64,000 nucleotides of DNA from CALMEC01 sp963706315 (GCA_963706315.1 CAVPMA010000013.1:124001-188000), one strand, 5' to 3'. Shown: positions 49,319 through 59,700, counted from the first letter of the stretch. The notes: a model not told the origin generated them from the letters alone. A program made the numbers and translations.

Positions 49319-49690
49319 TTAGGCGTGCGCCCCTTCTTCGTCGTGGGCGGCGAGGACGATCGGTCCGCGCTCACCCGTCCGGACACGGATGGCCTCCTCG
49401 ACGTTGAAGATGAAGATCTTCCCGTCACCGGGCTCACCTGTGTGGGCGTACTCCATCACGGTGTCGATCGTGCGTTCCACATCTGCGTCGTCGACGACGA
49501 TCTCCAGCTTGAGCTTCGGACGGAGGAAGATCGTCGTCTTCGCCCCCCGGTAGCTCTCGGTGAAGCCCTTCTGACGTCCCGAGCCCTTGACCTCGCTGAC
49601 GGTCATGGAGGGGAGCCCCATCGCGTCGAGCCGGTCGCGGATCTCGTCGAACGCCTCATGACGGATGAATGCTTCGATTTTCTTCAACAC
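49319..49690 (-). CDS. glnB: Nitrogen regulatory protein PII
   Basis: A 123-residue PII signal protein. MLKKIEAFIRHEAFDEIRDR opens the ferredoxin fold; the T-loop KGSGRQKGFTESYRGAKTTI includes the modifiable Tyr; HTGEPGDGKIFIFNVEEAIR and VRTGERG supply the B- and C-loop ATP/2-oxoglutarate contacts. It lies directly downstream of amt with a 6-base gap, so it is a glnK-like member expected to bind and block the ammonium channel when nitrogen is plentiful. Confidence 0.95.
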   Translation of the reverse strand: MLKKIEAFIRHEAFDEIRDRLDAMGLPSMTVSEVKGSGRQKGFTESYRGAKTTIFLRPKLKLEIVVDDADVERTIDTVMEYAHTGEPGDGKIFIFNVEEAIRVRTGERGPIVLAAHDEEGAHA

Positions 49691-49696
49691 CCCTCC

Positions 49697-51151
49697 TTAG
49701 GACGCAGGTGCGGTCTGAGTGGACGGGCTGGCGCCGCCGGCGAGTCCTGTCGAGGCCGTGACGGGCGCCTCTTCCGGCTCCGCCCCCGGCACCTCGATGA
49801 ACCGCTCGGGGTATCCGAACATGCCGTGCTCGGAGATGTCGAGACCTGCAAGCTCGTGCTTCTCGCTCACACGGAGGCCGACGGTGTACTTGATTGCCGC
49901 GAACACGATGAACGAGGCGGCGCCGGTGAAGGCGATCGTGGCACAGACACCGTAGAACTGCACCCACAGCTGGTCGGGACTACCGCCGAGGAGCAGGCCC
50001 TCGCTCTTTCCGAGCCCGACGCCGACCGTACGATCGGCGGCCGCGAAGAGACCGACTGCCAGGGTTCCCCAGATACCGGCGATGCCGTGCACCGGGAGGC
50101 AGCCGATCGGGTCGTCGACCCGGATCTTGTCGATCAGGACCACCAGCGGCGGGACGATGAGGCCGGCGACGAGGCCGATGACCACCGCGGCCCACGGGTC
50201 CACGAAGGCACACGGAGCGGTGATGGCGACGAGCGCCGCGATCGCCCCGTTGCCCATCTGGCTGACATCGAGCGTCTTGAACATGATCAGCGCGCTGATG
50301 GTGGCGCCGATGACGCCGGCCGCGGCCGCGAGGTTCGTGTTCACGGCGATGTCGGCGAAGTTCTGGCCGACCGCGTTCAGCGTGGAGCCGGGGTTGAAGC
50401 CCATCCAGCCGACCCAGAGGATCAGCACGCCGAGGATGGCGAGCGGGATGGAGTGCCCGGGAATGGGCACCGCCTTCTTGTTACGGAACTTCCCGATGCG
50501 CGCACCGAGCAGGATCGTTCCAGCGGTCGCCGCAAGGGCACCTTGGAGGTGCACGATGGAGCTACCGGCGAAGTCGAGGAACCCGCGCTGGGCGAGCCAG
50601 CCGCCGCCCCACGTCCAGTGGGCGACGATCGGATAGATCACACCGGTGAAGACGATGCCGAAGATGATGTATGCGATGAACTTCGTGCGGTCGAGCATCG
50701 CGCCGAACACGATCGCGAGGGAAACCGCGCAGAACACGACCTGGAAGAAGAACTGCGCCTGAATCGGAGTGTCGCTGTAGGCGAGCGACGCGAACTGGCC
50801 CGGAAAGTTGCTCACATCCATGAACCATCCGCCCGAACCGGCGAAGCCGTTGCCCGTGGCGAAAGCGAGTGAGAAGCCAACCGCCCAGAACATCAGAAAC
50901 GAGATGGCCAGGTTGATGACAATCTTTCCTGCGACGGCACCCGCGTTCTTCATACGCGAAAGGCCGATTTCCAGCATCGCGAAGCCTGCCTGCATGAACA
51001 GCACGAGGATCGCTGCGACAACGACCCAAATCTGGTTTGTGGCGAAGGCGACGTCGTTGACGGTCGTATCGGCCGCGAAGGCCGCCGTCGGGGATGCGAG
51101 CAGCGCGAGCAACGCCATGAAGGCGAAGCGGCGCATCCAGCGTGATCGCAT
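49697..51151 (-). CDS. amt: Ammonium transporter (Amt family)
   Basis: A 484-residue Amt protein with signal-peptide-like N-terminus (FMALLALLASPTAAFAA) and eleven predicted TM helices. Family segments seen: NQIWVVVAAILVLFMQAGFA, MLEIGLSRMKNAGAVAGKIV, HWTWGGGWLAQRGFLDFAGS and SSIVHLQGALAATAGTI (first pore His), GFNPGSTLNAVGQNFADIAV, and the HGIAGIWGTLAVGLFA second-His segment. It is followed by glnB. Upstream lies a two-component pair on the same strand whose kinase frame runs into this gene. Confidence 0.95.
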   Translation of the reverse strand: MRSRWMRRFAFMALLALLASPTAAFAADTTVNDVAFATNQIWVVVAAILVLFMQAGFAMLEIGLSRMKNAGAVAGKIVINLAISFLMFWAVGFSLAFATGNGFAGSGGWFMDVSNFPGQFASLAYSDTPIQAQFFFQVVFCAVSLAIVFGAMLDRTKFIAYIIFGIVFTGVIYPIVAHWTWGGGWLAQRGFLDFAGSSIVHLQGALAATAGTILLGARIGKFRNKKAVPIPGHSIPLAILGVLILWVGWMGFNPGSTLNAVGQNFADIAVNTNLAAAAGVIGATISALIMFKTLDVSQMGNGAIAALVAITAPCAFVDPWAAVVIGLVAGLIVPPLVVLIDKIRVDDPIGCLPVHGIAGIWGTLAVGLFAAADRTVGVGLGKSEGLLLGGSPDQLWVQFYGVCATIAFTGAASFIVFAAIKYTVGLRVSEKHELAGLDISEHGMFGYPERFIEVPGAEPEEAPVTASTGLAGGASPSTQTAPAS

Positions 51152-51263
51152 GTTTTCTCCCTCGTCGTGACGGGGCCCCCACCGGGGGCCGGGACTCTCG
51201 GAGACTAGGTCCTAGAGATCTCCGGCTCCTTGGCCCAAGGGAGAGAAAACGACAGGCGATGGT

Positions 51264-52331
51264 TACTCGTGTGGGATAAGCCTCGCCCGCACCGGCCATC
51301 GCCGCACGGACCCGGGCGCGCATCCGAATCTCGACCGCCGTGCCCTCGCCGACTTCGCTTTCGATGGTCACGCAGCCATCGTGGACCTCGACGATGCTGC
51401 GCACGATCGCCAGGCCGAGGCCCGGTGCCACGACCGCTCCCCGCGCCCGTCCCGTAGAACCGCTCGAAGATACGCCGGCAGGTGCTCGTCGCGGATGCCG
51501 CTCGCCTGTGTCCTCGATTCGGATGACGGCGCGTCCCAGCTCGTGGGTGGCGCTAAGACGGATCATGTCGCCGGACGTGGTGTGATGCACGGCGTTCTCG
51601 ACCAGCGCGTCGAGCGCCATCTCGAGCTGATCACGATCCGCTTCCATCGTCGTGTCGAAGCCGCTCAGTTCGAGCTGCCAATCACGGACTGCAGCCGCCC
51701 TCCAGCGCTCCGCAACCCGCTCGACGACGTTCGCCGCGGACGTCGGCTCGAACCGCATGAACGCGTGGTGGTCCGCGGATGCGAGCATCAGGACGCGATC
51801 AGAGATCTTCGACAGGTTCTGAAGCTCCTGGATGACGACGTCGGCGTCCGACGCGATCTGGGTGTTCGGCTCGCCCATCTGGATGAGCTCGGCGTGGCCG
51901 TGGGCCACCGTGATCGGTGTTCGCAGGGTGTGTGACGCGTCGCGCAGGAAGTCACGCTCACGCTCAGCTGAAGCTTGAAGGTCCTCGACGGCCCGCTGAC
52001 GGCGCCGCGCATGCCACACCATCACGAGGAACATGCCGGCCATCAGCGGCACCTCGGTGAGCTCGACGTAGTTGACGTTGAACTGGAGCTGGGCGACCGT
52101 GGTACTGACCATGACGGCCGTGAGGATCGCCAGGGTCAGACTCGGCGCCCAAACGCGAATGCCATACAGGATGGTCAGGCTGATCCAGATGAAGTGGAAG
52201 GGGATCGTCGAACTTGTCGGAAACGCGTACATCGCCGCCACGTTTGCGACCGCGAAGAGCGCCCAGATGATCTCCGGGCGGTACCTCGCCCACACAGAGC
52301 TATGACGCGCTTCGGAACCGGTAGCCGACAT
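51264..52331 (-). CDS. Sensor histidine kinase, ATP-lid region scrambled by three one-base insertions
   Basis: A kinase of about 350 residues: several N-terminal TM helices (IIWALFAVANVAAMYAF, FHFIWISLTILYGIRVWA, a third near VPLMAGMFLVMVW), then HisKA with RDFLRDASHTLRTPITVAHG, then HATPase with LDALVENAVHHTT, VIRIEDTG and GLGLAIVRSIVEVHDG. Between DTG and GLGLAIV the frame drifts: GIRDEHLPA and IFERFYGTGAGSGRGTG appear in the other two frames, so three single-base insertions within about 80 bases cancel out. No stop follows at the expected end; the frame continues into amt out of phase. The 3' end given is where the homology stops. Confidence 0.7.
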
Positions 52332-52962
52332 TTCTCACCGTCTCGATCCAGTCGCTTCCGAGGCGTGCCCGCAACCTGCGGATGCCCACGTCGACGACGT
52401 TCGTGCCCGGGTCGAAGGCCAGACCCCAGACATCGTTCAGCAGTTGCTCGCGAGTGCAGGCCTCGCCGTTGCTCTTGATGAGCCGCTCGAGGAGCGCGAA
52501 CTCACGGTCCGGGAGCTTGATCGGCCCGTCCCCGATGTCCACAACGCGCCGCGAGACATCCAACTCGATGCCGACGCGCCGCACCACGGCTCCGGACGCC
52601 GCGGAGCGCAGCCGCGCCCGGATGCGAGCGGCGAGCTCAGCGAGCGCGAACGGCTTGGTCACGTAGTCGGCCGCACCGAGGTCGAGGCAGACGACCTTTG
52701 CGGGAATATCGCCCCGGGCGGACAGCATCATCACCTCCGGCTGTCCCGGCTGCTCCTTGAGGGCCCTGAGCACTCCGGCGCCGTCCAGCCCCGGCATCAT
52801 CAAATCCAGCAGCGCGAGGTCGTAGTCGGCCCGCTCGATTCGGACGAGCGCGTCGTTGCCGTCGAGGGCGCCGTCGACCTCGAGTCGTTGGTCGGTCAGC
52901 CTCGCGGTCCTCGCCGCCCGGTCGACCTCGAGGGCGACGGCGGATAAGGGGTCGTCGAGCAT
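52300..52962 (-). CDS. OmpR-type response regulator, N-terminus apparently cut
   Basis: A 220-residue response regulator overlapping the kinase by 32 bases. The receiver has LALLDLMMPGLDGAGVLRAL (phospho-Asp), VMMLSARGD and VTKPFALAELAARIRARLR (Lys); the winged helix follows (KLPDREFALLERLIKSNGEA, NVVDVGIRRLRARLG, VRNVGYRF). The protein begins MLDDPLSAVALEVDR, so strand 1 and part of the acidic pocket before DDP are missing or replaced. The gene start coincides exactly with the edge of the disrupted 53-57 kb block, which suggests a junction rather than a natural N-terminus. Confidence 0.8.
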   Translation of the reverse strand: MLDDPLSAVALEVDRAARTARLTDQRLEVDGALDGNDALVRIERADYDLALLDLMMPGLDGAGVLRALKEQPGQPEVMMLSARGDIPAKVVCLDLGAADYVTKPFALAELAARIRARLRSAASGAVVRRVGIELDVSRRVVDIGDGPIKLPDREFALLERLIKSNGEACTREQLLNDVWGLAFDPGTNVVDVGIRRLRARLGSDWIETVRNVGYRFRSAS

Positions 52963-55900
52963 GAAGGTCTACGTCCGACAGGGCGGCCGCCCGGACGATC
53001 TGGGGCGGCTGACCGGCGCCAAGATCGACAAGCCGATCGACCAGCCCGTGGGTCGCGCTGAGCGACCTGCAGAACGGCGACACCGGCCGTCTAGGTCGGC
53101 CAGGGCAACGCGGACGGCACGCTTCGACATCAGCGAACGTGCCGGACGGCAACTACACGCTGACCTGGTGGGACGAGCCGCAGGACTACATCCTCGACCT
53201 GATCAACGTCACCGTGACCGACGGCGAAGATCGATCGACATGGGCGTGCTGCCGCTGACCGGCTGGTGGACCCAGTTCGACGGCTACGTCTTCAACGACC
53301 TCAACCGCAACGGCGTCAGCGGACGCCGGCGAGCCGGGCGTCGCGAACTTCACGCTCACGATGCGCAAGCGCGAGAACTCGCTGATGGACCGCGGCGGCA
53401 CCACGCGTCACGACCGACGCAGACGGCTACTACTACATGGAGAACGCCTACCCGATAGACGCAGTGGCTGGTGATGGAGGCCTACAACGACCTCTACTAC
53501 ACCACCGGCGTCACCTACCAGGCCGACAACCAGCCCGACGCCGACGACGGTGCTGGGCGCCGGCGTCGACGTCAGCGTGCTGCCGATCATCGGCCTCGGC
53601 GGCCGCATGGACTGGGGCGTGCACGCCTACGACCCGACCGGCGCAACGGCGTCGACCCACGCAACGGCGGCATCGTCGGCACGGTCAGCTACGACACCAC
53701 GCGCAACGAGCTCGACCCGCGCTATCGCGGCGGTCGAGGACTGGCAGCCCGGCATCCCCGGCCTGACGGTCGAGCTGTACGCGCCGGTGCCCTGCGGCAC
53801 GACGCGGAGCACCCGCTGCGCACGACCCGACCGGCGACTGCTACGAGCTGGCCGCGGACGGCTCCTACGCCAAGGGCAAGCTGCTCAACACCTACGTGAC
53901 CGAGACCTGGCAGCGCCCGGCTGACGCGAACGGCGACGGCAACTGCGTCCCGCGCGACGTGGACGGCGACCGCGCTGCGTCCGGCGCCGACCAGCGTCGC
54001 CGACCGGCGAACGCACCCGACTGCCTGCGAGAGCGTCCAGTTCGGCCCTATGCGGCCGATCAGAGCAGTTCCAGAAGCCGGCTTCGGCGCAGCCGTCGAC
54101 GGCAACTACGGCTTCGGCGACGGCTGCTTCGGACCGGCACGCTCGACGCCAGCGACCCGCCGACCCCGGTCGTGCGCCGGCGGCACCGTTCGACCGCCGC
54201 TGCCGGCGCCGACGACTACCTGGTCGAGGTCGAGACATCCCGAACGACCGCTCGGTCACGCCGACTCTACAAGGTCACCGCGCGAAGAGGACATCAACGT
54301 CGGCAACGGCGACCAGCTCGTCCCGCAGGTCCCGCCGCCGGCCTGCGCCGGCGCGCTGCACACCGTGGACGTCGCCGGTGCGATCGACGGCTACACCGCC
54401 GATCGGCGACGCCGGCGGTCGACGTGCCGAACGGCGTGCACGTGCCGGCCTCGACGCCGATCGACAACCCGACCTTCGTCGACATCGGCGGCTCGCCCGT
54501 ACGAGGGCAAGCCGAAGCCGCTGTGCGACACGAAGCTGGTGCACGCTCGAGCAACGGCAAGTCCGATCGCGCCGACGTTCAACCTCTTCACCGACGTGCC
54601 GCTGCCCGGGCCGCTTCTGGGGTCTGCATCGTCGACGACCTCAACTTCTCGACCGACCCGCGGTCGACTGACTGTACGGCGAGAAGGCCGGCGTGCCGTT
54701 CGCGCCGGTCGGCATCTACGACTACACCAACCGGCTCGTCACCACGGTCGAGTCCGACTTCAACGGTCTGTACGACGTGCTGCTGCCCTCGACCAACCGC
54801 ATCAGCTGCCCGACGCCCTCCGGCGTGTGCGCCAACCTGTACCGGTTCGTCGGCAACGACCCAGGCGTCCCGGGCCGGCTCAACCCGAACTACAACCCGC
54901 AGTTACCGGACGATCGCCGCCGAGTTCGAGGCGTTCCCGGGCCTGCATCGTGCCGGCCGACCTCGCGCCGACGCAGGTCGGGCGTGACGGTCCAGCTGCC
55001 CGGCGCGGCAGACGCACTACAGGTCACCTGCGCGCTCGACGCGACGCACGCCCGCAGCTCTTCGCGGTCATCCGAGCCGTACGTGACGTCGAGCGGTGAC
55101 CGGCACTTCACCATCGACGGGCCAGGGCTTCGGCGCCGCCAGGGCACGGCGCAGGTGACGCTCGACGGCACCACGTCGCTACGCGACCGTCGTGGAGCGA
55201 CACGCAGATCGACGGTGACCGTGCCGGCCGCCACACCGCCGGGCCGCACCAGCTCGACGATCACGCCGGACAACGGCCAGAGCACGGTCAACGGCCTGAC
55301 CTTCCACGTCTGGCCCGGCTACAACCCGCACGTGCTACGAGGTCGGCCGCGGCAACCGCAGTTGCAGCCGCGAACAGCGCCGGCGCCGCCGACCACGCAT
55401 CCAGACGCGCTCGACGCGCGCCGGCCGAACGACTCGTCGTCGTCTACCCGGGCGCCCGACCTCGCCAACCCGCGCATCAACCCGCGCGGCGCGTACTACG
55501 AGAACCTGATCATCGACCTCGCCGGTCAAGCTGCAAGGCGTCGGCCCGGGCGGCTTCCAGACGGCAACACCTTCGTGCCGCGGCTCGATCATCGACGGCG
55601 GCGCCTTCGGCGGCGACAGCCCAGTGGCGACCGACTGGTCGACCAAGGTCGGCGAGCTGACCTGGGACGGCAACCAGACCGTCAACGACGGCGCGGTGAT
55701 CTACGATCTAGCTCGCGAACGCCGACATCGGCCTACCGACCGCCAGTTCGCCAGCCGACTTCCAGGCCAGCATCGACGGCTTCGACATCCGCGGCGGCGA
55801 CCAGCAGGGCTTCCCCGGCAACATCAACGAGATCGGCGGCGGCCCGACCGGCCTGCCGCCGGACGTCGTCACCCAGGGCGGCGCGATCTTCGCCAACGCC

Positions 55901-56625
55901 TACGCCCGCTACCTGCAGATCACCAACAACGTGGTGCAGAACAACGGCGGCGGCTACGGGACGATCCGCATCGGCACGCCCGGACCTGCCGGCGCCGGAC
56001 ACCAACCAGCACAACGAGAACGCTGCGCATCGCCAACAACCGCATCATCGCCAACGGCGGCACCAACCTGGCCGGCGGCATCGGCCTCTTCGCCGGCGCG
56101 ACAGCTACGACGTCGCCGGCAACGACATCTGCGGCAACTTCTCGGCCGAGTACGGCGGCGGCATCAGCGCCTACGGCCTCAGCCCGAACGGCAAGATCCA
56201 CCACAACCGCATCTACTTCAACCAGTCGTACGACGAGGGCGGCGGCATCATGATCGCCGGCGAGCTGCCGGCCGAACCCGGCGACGCTCTCGCCCGGCAC
56301 CGGCCCGGTCGACATCTACAACAACCTGATCCAGGCGAACCTGGCCAACGACGACGGCGGCGGCATGCGCTTCCTGATGGCCGGGCAACTTCCCGATGAA
56401 CGTCTACAACAACATGATCGTCAACAACGTCTCGACGCACGAAGGCGGCGGCATCGGCTCAAAAAAAAAAAATTGCTTCCGCTCGACGAACTGCACGTGA
56501 CACCGGCCGATGGCGCGAGCTACTTCGTGCTGATCGGCAACGCCGGCGGCGTCGTGCAGCGTGGGGTCCCGGTGAGCGTCGTGTTCAACACCGTCCGGGT
56601 CGAGCACATCCTGGCCGAGACGTAG
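52963..56625 (+). pseudogene. Very long secreted SdrD-B/TIG/right-handed beta-helix protein, broken by many frameshifts
   Basis: Pieces in all three forward frames form one continuous protein of about 1200 residues: KIDKPIDQPV, then NVPDGNYTLTWWDEPQDYIL, WTQFDGYVFNDLNRNGVS (SdrD B-like repeat), LVMEAYNDLYYTTGVTYQAD, VPFAPVGIYDYTNRLVTTVE, a TIG/IPT domain (YVTSSGDRHFTIDG, VTVPAATPPG, ITPDNGQSTVNGLTFHV), then beta-helix rungs (IDGFDIRGGDQQGFPGNINE, RYLQITNNVVQNNGGGYGTI, KIHHNRIYFNQSYDEGGGIM). The frame moves by +1 at least 25 times, for example near 53321, 53406, 53457, 53535, 53726 and 53805. The N-terminus and signal peptide are missing. The decayed-gene and sequence-error readings are both open. 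Confidence 0.75.
56461..56472. repeat. A12 homopolymer tract
   Basis: Twelve consecutive A residues in a region of more than 65% G+C. Before it the sequence encodes beta-helix rungs (NVSTHEGGGIG); after it an unrelated tail (VLIGNAGGVVQRGVPVSVVF), which resembles a CARDB-like strand. It marks a likely join between two sequences. Confidence 0.8.
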
Positions 56626-56633
56626 GCCACTTC

Positions 56634-58949
56634 ATGCGTCGCCCGCTCCCGTGCCTGGCCGCAGGCCTGCTCGCCTGAGCGCGGGAGCGGCCGGCGGGGG
56701 TGCGGCCGCACCCCCGCCGCTCGAGCATGTGGTGGTTACGCTGAAGGCGCAGGCGAGCCTCGGGGGGATCACGGGCACCGGGAGGCTCGCATCGAGGAGG
56801 TGATCCACCGCCACAAGGCGCAGGCCGACGCGGGGTATGCGCGGTTCAGCACCCGTCTCGGTGCCTGGCGTGCGAGGGGACGGGTGACGTCCGTCAAGCG
56901 ATTGTGGGTGGTCAACGGGTTCGCGATCACCGCGACCCCTGACGTGGTCGCCGCGCTCACTGCGGACCCCGCGGTCGCGCGGATCAGTGCTGATCGGGCG
57001 CCCATCGTCCCGGCCGAGAGCGGGCCGACGGAGTGGAATGTCTCCGCACTCGGCGCACCGTCGGTCTGGAACTTGGAGGACACCGGGAAGGGCGTCGTCG
57101 TGGCCACGCTCGACAGCGGAGTGGACGTCGACCACCCCGACCTCGCGACTCGGTGGCGAGGTGGGACCAACAGCTGGTTCGACCCGTATGGGCAGCATCC
57201 GACGACGCCGACGGACCTCACGGGCCACGGCACCGGCGTGATGGGAGTCATCGTCGGCGGAAGCGCCGGCGGCACCGCCATCGGCGTCGCGCCGGAAGCC
57301 AAGTGGATCGCCGCACGCGTCTTCAACGACCAGGGCATGAGCACCGTCAGCGCAACCCACCAGGCGTTCCAGTGGCTGCTCGATCCCGACCACAACCCCG
57401 CCACCGCGGACGCGCCGCAGGTGGTCAACGCGTCGTGGTCGTTCGCGTCGCCGGGCTGCAACCTCGAGTTCGCCCCGGACATCCAGGCGCTGCGGTCGGC
57501 CGGCATCCTCCCGGTCTTCGCCGCGGGCAACTTCGGTAGCGCCGACGCGAGCCCCGCGAACAATCCCGGCGCCCTGGCCGTGGGCTCGACGACCTCGACG
57601 GACGCGATCGCGGCCGACTCGAGCCGCGGGCCGTCGGCGTGCGGCGAGGCCTCAACGACGTTCCCGGAGATCACCGCGCCGGGCGTGGGGATCCGCACGG
57701 CGGACCTCCTCGGCCAGTACTCGACCGAATCGGGGACGTCTCTCGCGGCGCCGCACGTCGCCGGGGCGCTCGCGCTCATGCTGAGCGCCCACCCTGGCCT
57801 CGCGGCCGTCGAGCAGGAGGCGGCGCTCGAGCAGACCGCCATCGATCTCGGAACGCCGGGCCCGGACGACACGTTCGGCCACGGCCGCTGGACGCGCTCG
57901 CCGCGTACCGGTGGGCGACAGGTCCCCTACCGGACCTGACCGGCCCGGTCGTCTCGAGCGCAGGCGTGTCACCCTCGCCGTCGGCGCGGGCCGGCGGACG
58001 GTGACGGCCGCAGCGGTCGACGCCGCCGGAACGACGGCAGGCGGCGGAGTGGTACGACGGCGCCGACCCGGGACGCGGGGAATGGCAACGCCATGGCGGC
58101 GGCCGACGGTGCGTTCGACCAGGCGTCACGGAGTCCGTCACCGCGACGATCGACGCGTCGGCACTCGGTCACGGAGCGCACACGATCAGCGTTCGCGCGA
58201 AGGACGGCGCGGGCAACTGGGGTGCGCCGGCGACCGTGACGCTCGTCGTCGACCTCACCGGCCCGGCGGTGACGGATCTGATGGTCACGCCGACGCCGAC
58301 GGCCGGCGCCGCGGCAGCGACGCTCGAGGGGGTCGCCACCGACGCAGTGGGGCCTGGCGAGGAGGTCGCGGGCGCGGAGTGGTTCGAAGGCGAGCGATCC
58401 GGGCCCCGGCAAGGCCGGCGCGATGCTGGCGCCCGACGGTGCCTTCGACCAGGCAAGCGAGGCGATCACGGCCGCGATCGATCGTCTCCGGTTTCGGTGC
58501 CTGGCCCCCACCGCCTCTCCGTCCGCGCACGCGACGCGGCCGGCAACTGGGGTTCCGCCGCCTCCGGTGATCGCTCACCGTCACGGGGGCGGCGGAGACC
58601 CCGACCGGCCTCGACCGGCTCCACCGCGCCCGCGACCGCCCAGCCCGCCTGCAGGCGGCGGCATGGTCGCCAGCCACTCCGGCGCCGACCCGCGTCCACC
58701 GGTGCTCGGCTCCCGGACGCTGCGATTGGGCATGCGCGGTCCGGACGTCGGCCGGCTGCAGCGCATCCTCCGCGGGCGCGGCCTCGCGGTCGCCGTGAAC
58801 GGCGCGTTCGGACCGAGGACCCGGAACGCTGTCCGGCTCGCGCAGCGGCGCCTGCACCTGCGGGCGACCGGAGTCGCAGACAGCGCGCTTCCTCACCCGC
58901 CTCGGCATCGCGGGCGAACGCCGGAGCGAACGCGGCCATCCGTCGCTGA
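56634..58949 (+). pseudogene. Secreted S8 protease with Ig-like repeats and peptidoglycan-binding domain, frameshifted
   Basis: The signal sequence starts at ATG 56634 (RRPLPCLAAGLLA) and hits TGA at once; the continuation SAGAAGGGAAAPPPLEHVVV is one frame away. The S8 core is intact from about 56780 to 57900: VVVATLDSGVDVDHPDLATR (Asp), LTGHGTGVMGVIVGGSAGG (His region), VFAAGNFGSADASPANNPGA and TESGTSLAAPHVAGALALML (Ser). Then frames alternate through Ig-like repeats (GAHTISVRAKDGAGNWGAPA, GPHRLSVRARDAAGNWGSAA) and a PG_binding_1 domain (LRLGMRGPDVGRLQRILRGR, NGAFGPRTRNAVRLAQRRL). At least six one-base shifts. A normal copy would be about 750 residues. Confidence 0.75.
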
Positions 58950-58979
58950 TACACCCACCACTCGAAGGAGCTTGCCTCC

Positions 58980-59159
58980 ATGCCGATCGACTTCTCCGTG
59001 AGCCAGATGATCATCGTGCTCGTCATCGCGCTGCTCGCGTTCGGGCCGCGCCGGCTCCCCGACGTCGGACGCGGCATCGGCCAGGAGCTTCGCGAGCTGC
59101 GCGGCTCTCTGCGCGACGAGCGCACCGACCGAGACCGACCCGGAGTAGCTCCCGCCTGA
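58980..59159 (+). CDS. tatA: Sec-independent translocase subunit TatA
   Basis: A 59-residue TatA/TatE-type protein: short N-terminus, TM helix (SQMIIVLVIALLAFGPRRLP), the hinge FGPRRLPDVGRGIGQELREL and a short charged tail. TatA forms the size-adjustable pore for folded Tat substrates. AAGGAG lies 8-9 bases before the ATG at 58980. The tail ends a few codons earlier than usual; a TAG in the next frame (after RDERTDTETDPE) would also give a normal tail, so a one-base shift near the stop is possible. tatB and tatC are not in the window. Confidence 0.8.
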   Translation: MPIDFSVSQMIIVLVIALLAFGPRRLPDVGRGIGQELRELRGSLRDERTDRDRPGVAPA

Positions 59160-59593
59160 CCGGTGGGCGCTTGCCGATCGCGGTGTGGAGGAGAGTGCGG
59201 GCTTGCGATCGCCGAGCCGTTCCCGCCGTCGACCTCGCACCACCTCGCTGCCCGTGCTGCGGATGGCGCCCAGCGCGCGAGCGGGCCGTACGCGACGGCC
59301 GTCAGACGTCAGGATCGACAGCGAGTCGGCGAGCGGCCGGCCTGGACAGCTTGAGCGATCCGCCTCTGAGGCGCAGCTCGCGAAGTCTTATGGGCCAAGA
59401 TCTCCGACGGCCGAGTGGACGGCCCACGCGATCTCGACCTGAGCCGAGGGGTCGGGCGATGGCGGTTGCTCGCGATCAACAGGCACCGGGCAGTCGGCCA
59501 AGAGCGTGGCGACGTGGCCGCGATCCTCGCGTTCGGCGTCATCATGTGGCGCTCTCGCGATCCGGCGCACGGCGATCCGCCTGGTCGACGAAC
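59160..59593. other. Gap without a supported gene
   Basis: About 430 bases between tatA and the inverted repeat. Frames are open on both strands because of GC content, but no reading gives a recognisable domain, a ribosome binding site or a membrane segment. It may hold the decayed end of a gene. Confidence 0.5.
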
Positions 59594-59650
59594 GGTGTCA
59601 GGCACCTGACATGGACGCCTCGCTGAGCGTCATGTCAGGTGCCTGACACC
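59594..59650. repeat. Perfect 20-bp inverted repeat of a TGTCAGG-type palindrome
   Basis: Left arm 59594-59613 (GGTGTCAGGCACCTGACATG) and right arm 59631-59650 are exact reverse complements, 17 bases apart. Each arm itself contains the near-palindrome TGTCAGGYRCCTGACA. It lies about 50 bases after the stop of the VWA/DUF11 gene (minus strand) and could serve as its terminator. The GGTGYCAGGCACC core also occurs at 21973. Confidence 0.85.
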
Positions 59651-59700
59651 GGAGGGGCGCCGTGGCCGGCGCCCCTCGCCCGTACTGCTGGTGGTGCGGT

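Noticed and set aside
56634..56680. TGA inside the subtilase signal peptide as selenocysteine
   Set aside because: Sec in a signal peptide makes no sense; the continuation is in another frame, as elsewhere in that block.
59171..59626. Plus-strand 151-codon ORF after tatA
   Set aside because: Arg/Ser-rich composition, no ribosome binding site, and it runs into the inverted repeat; no domain.
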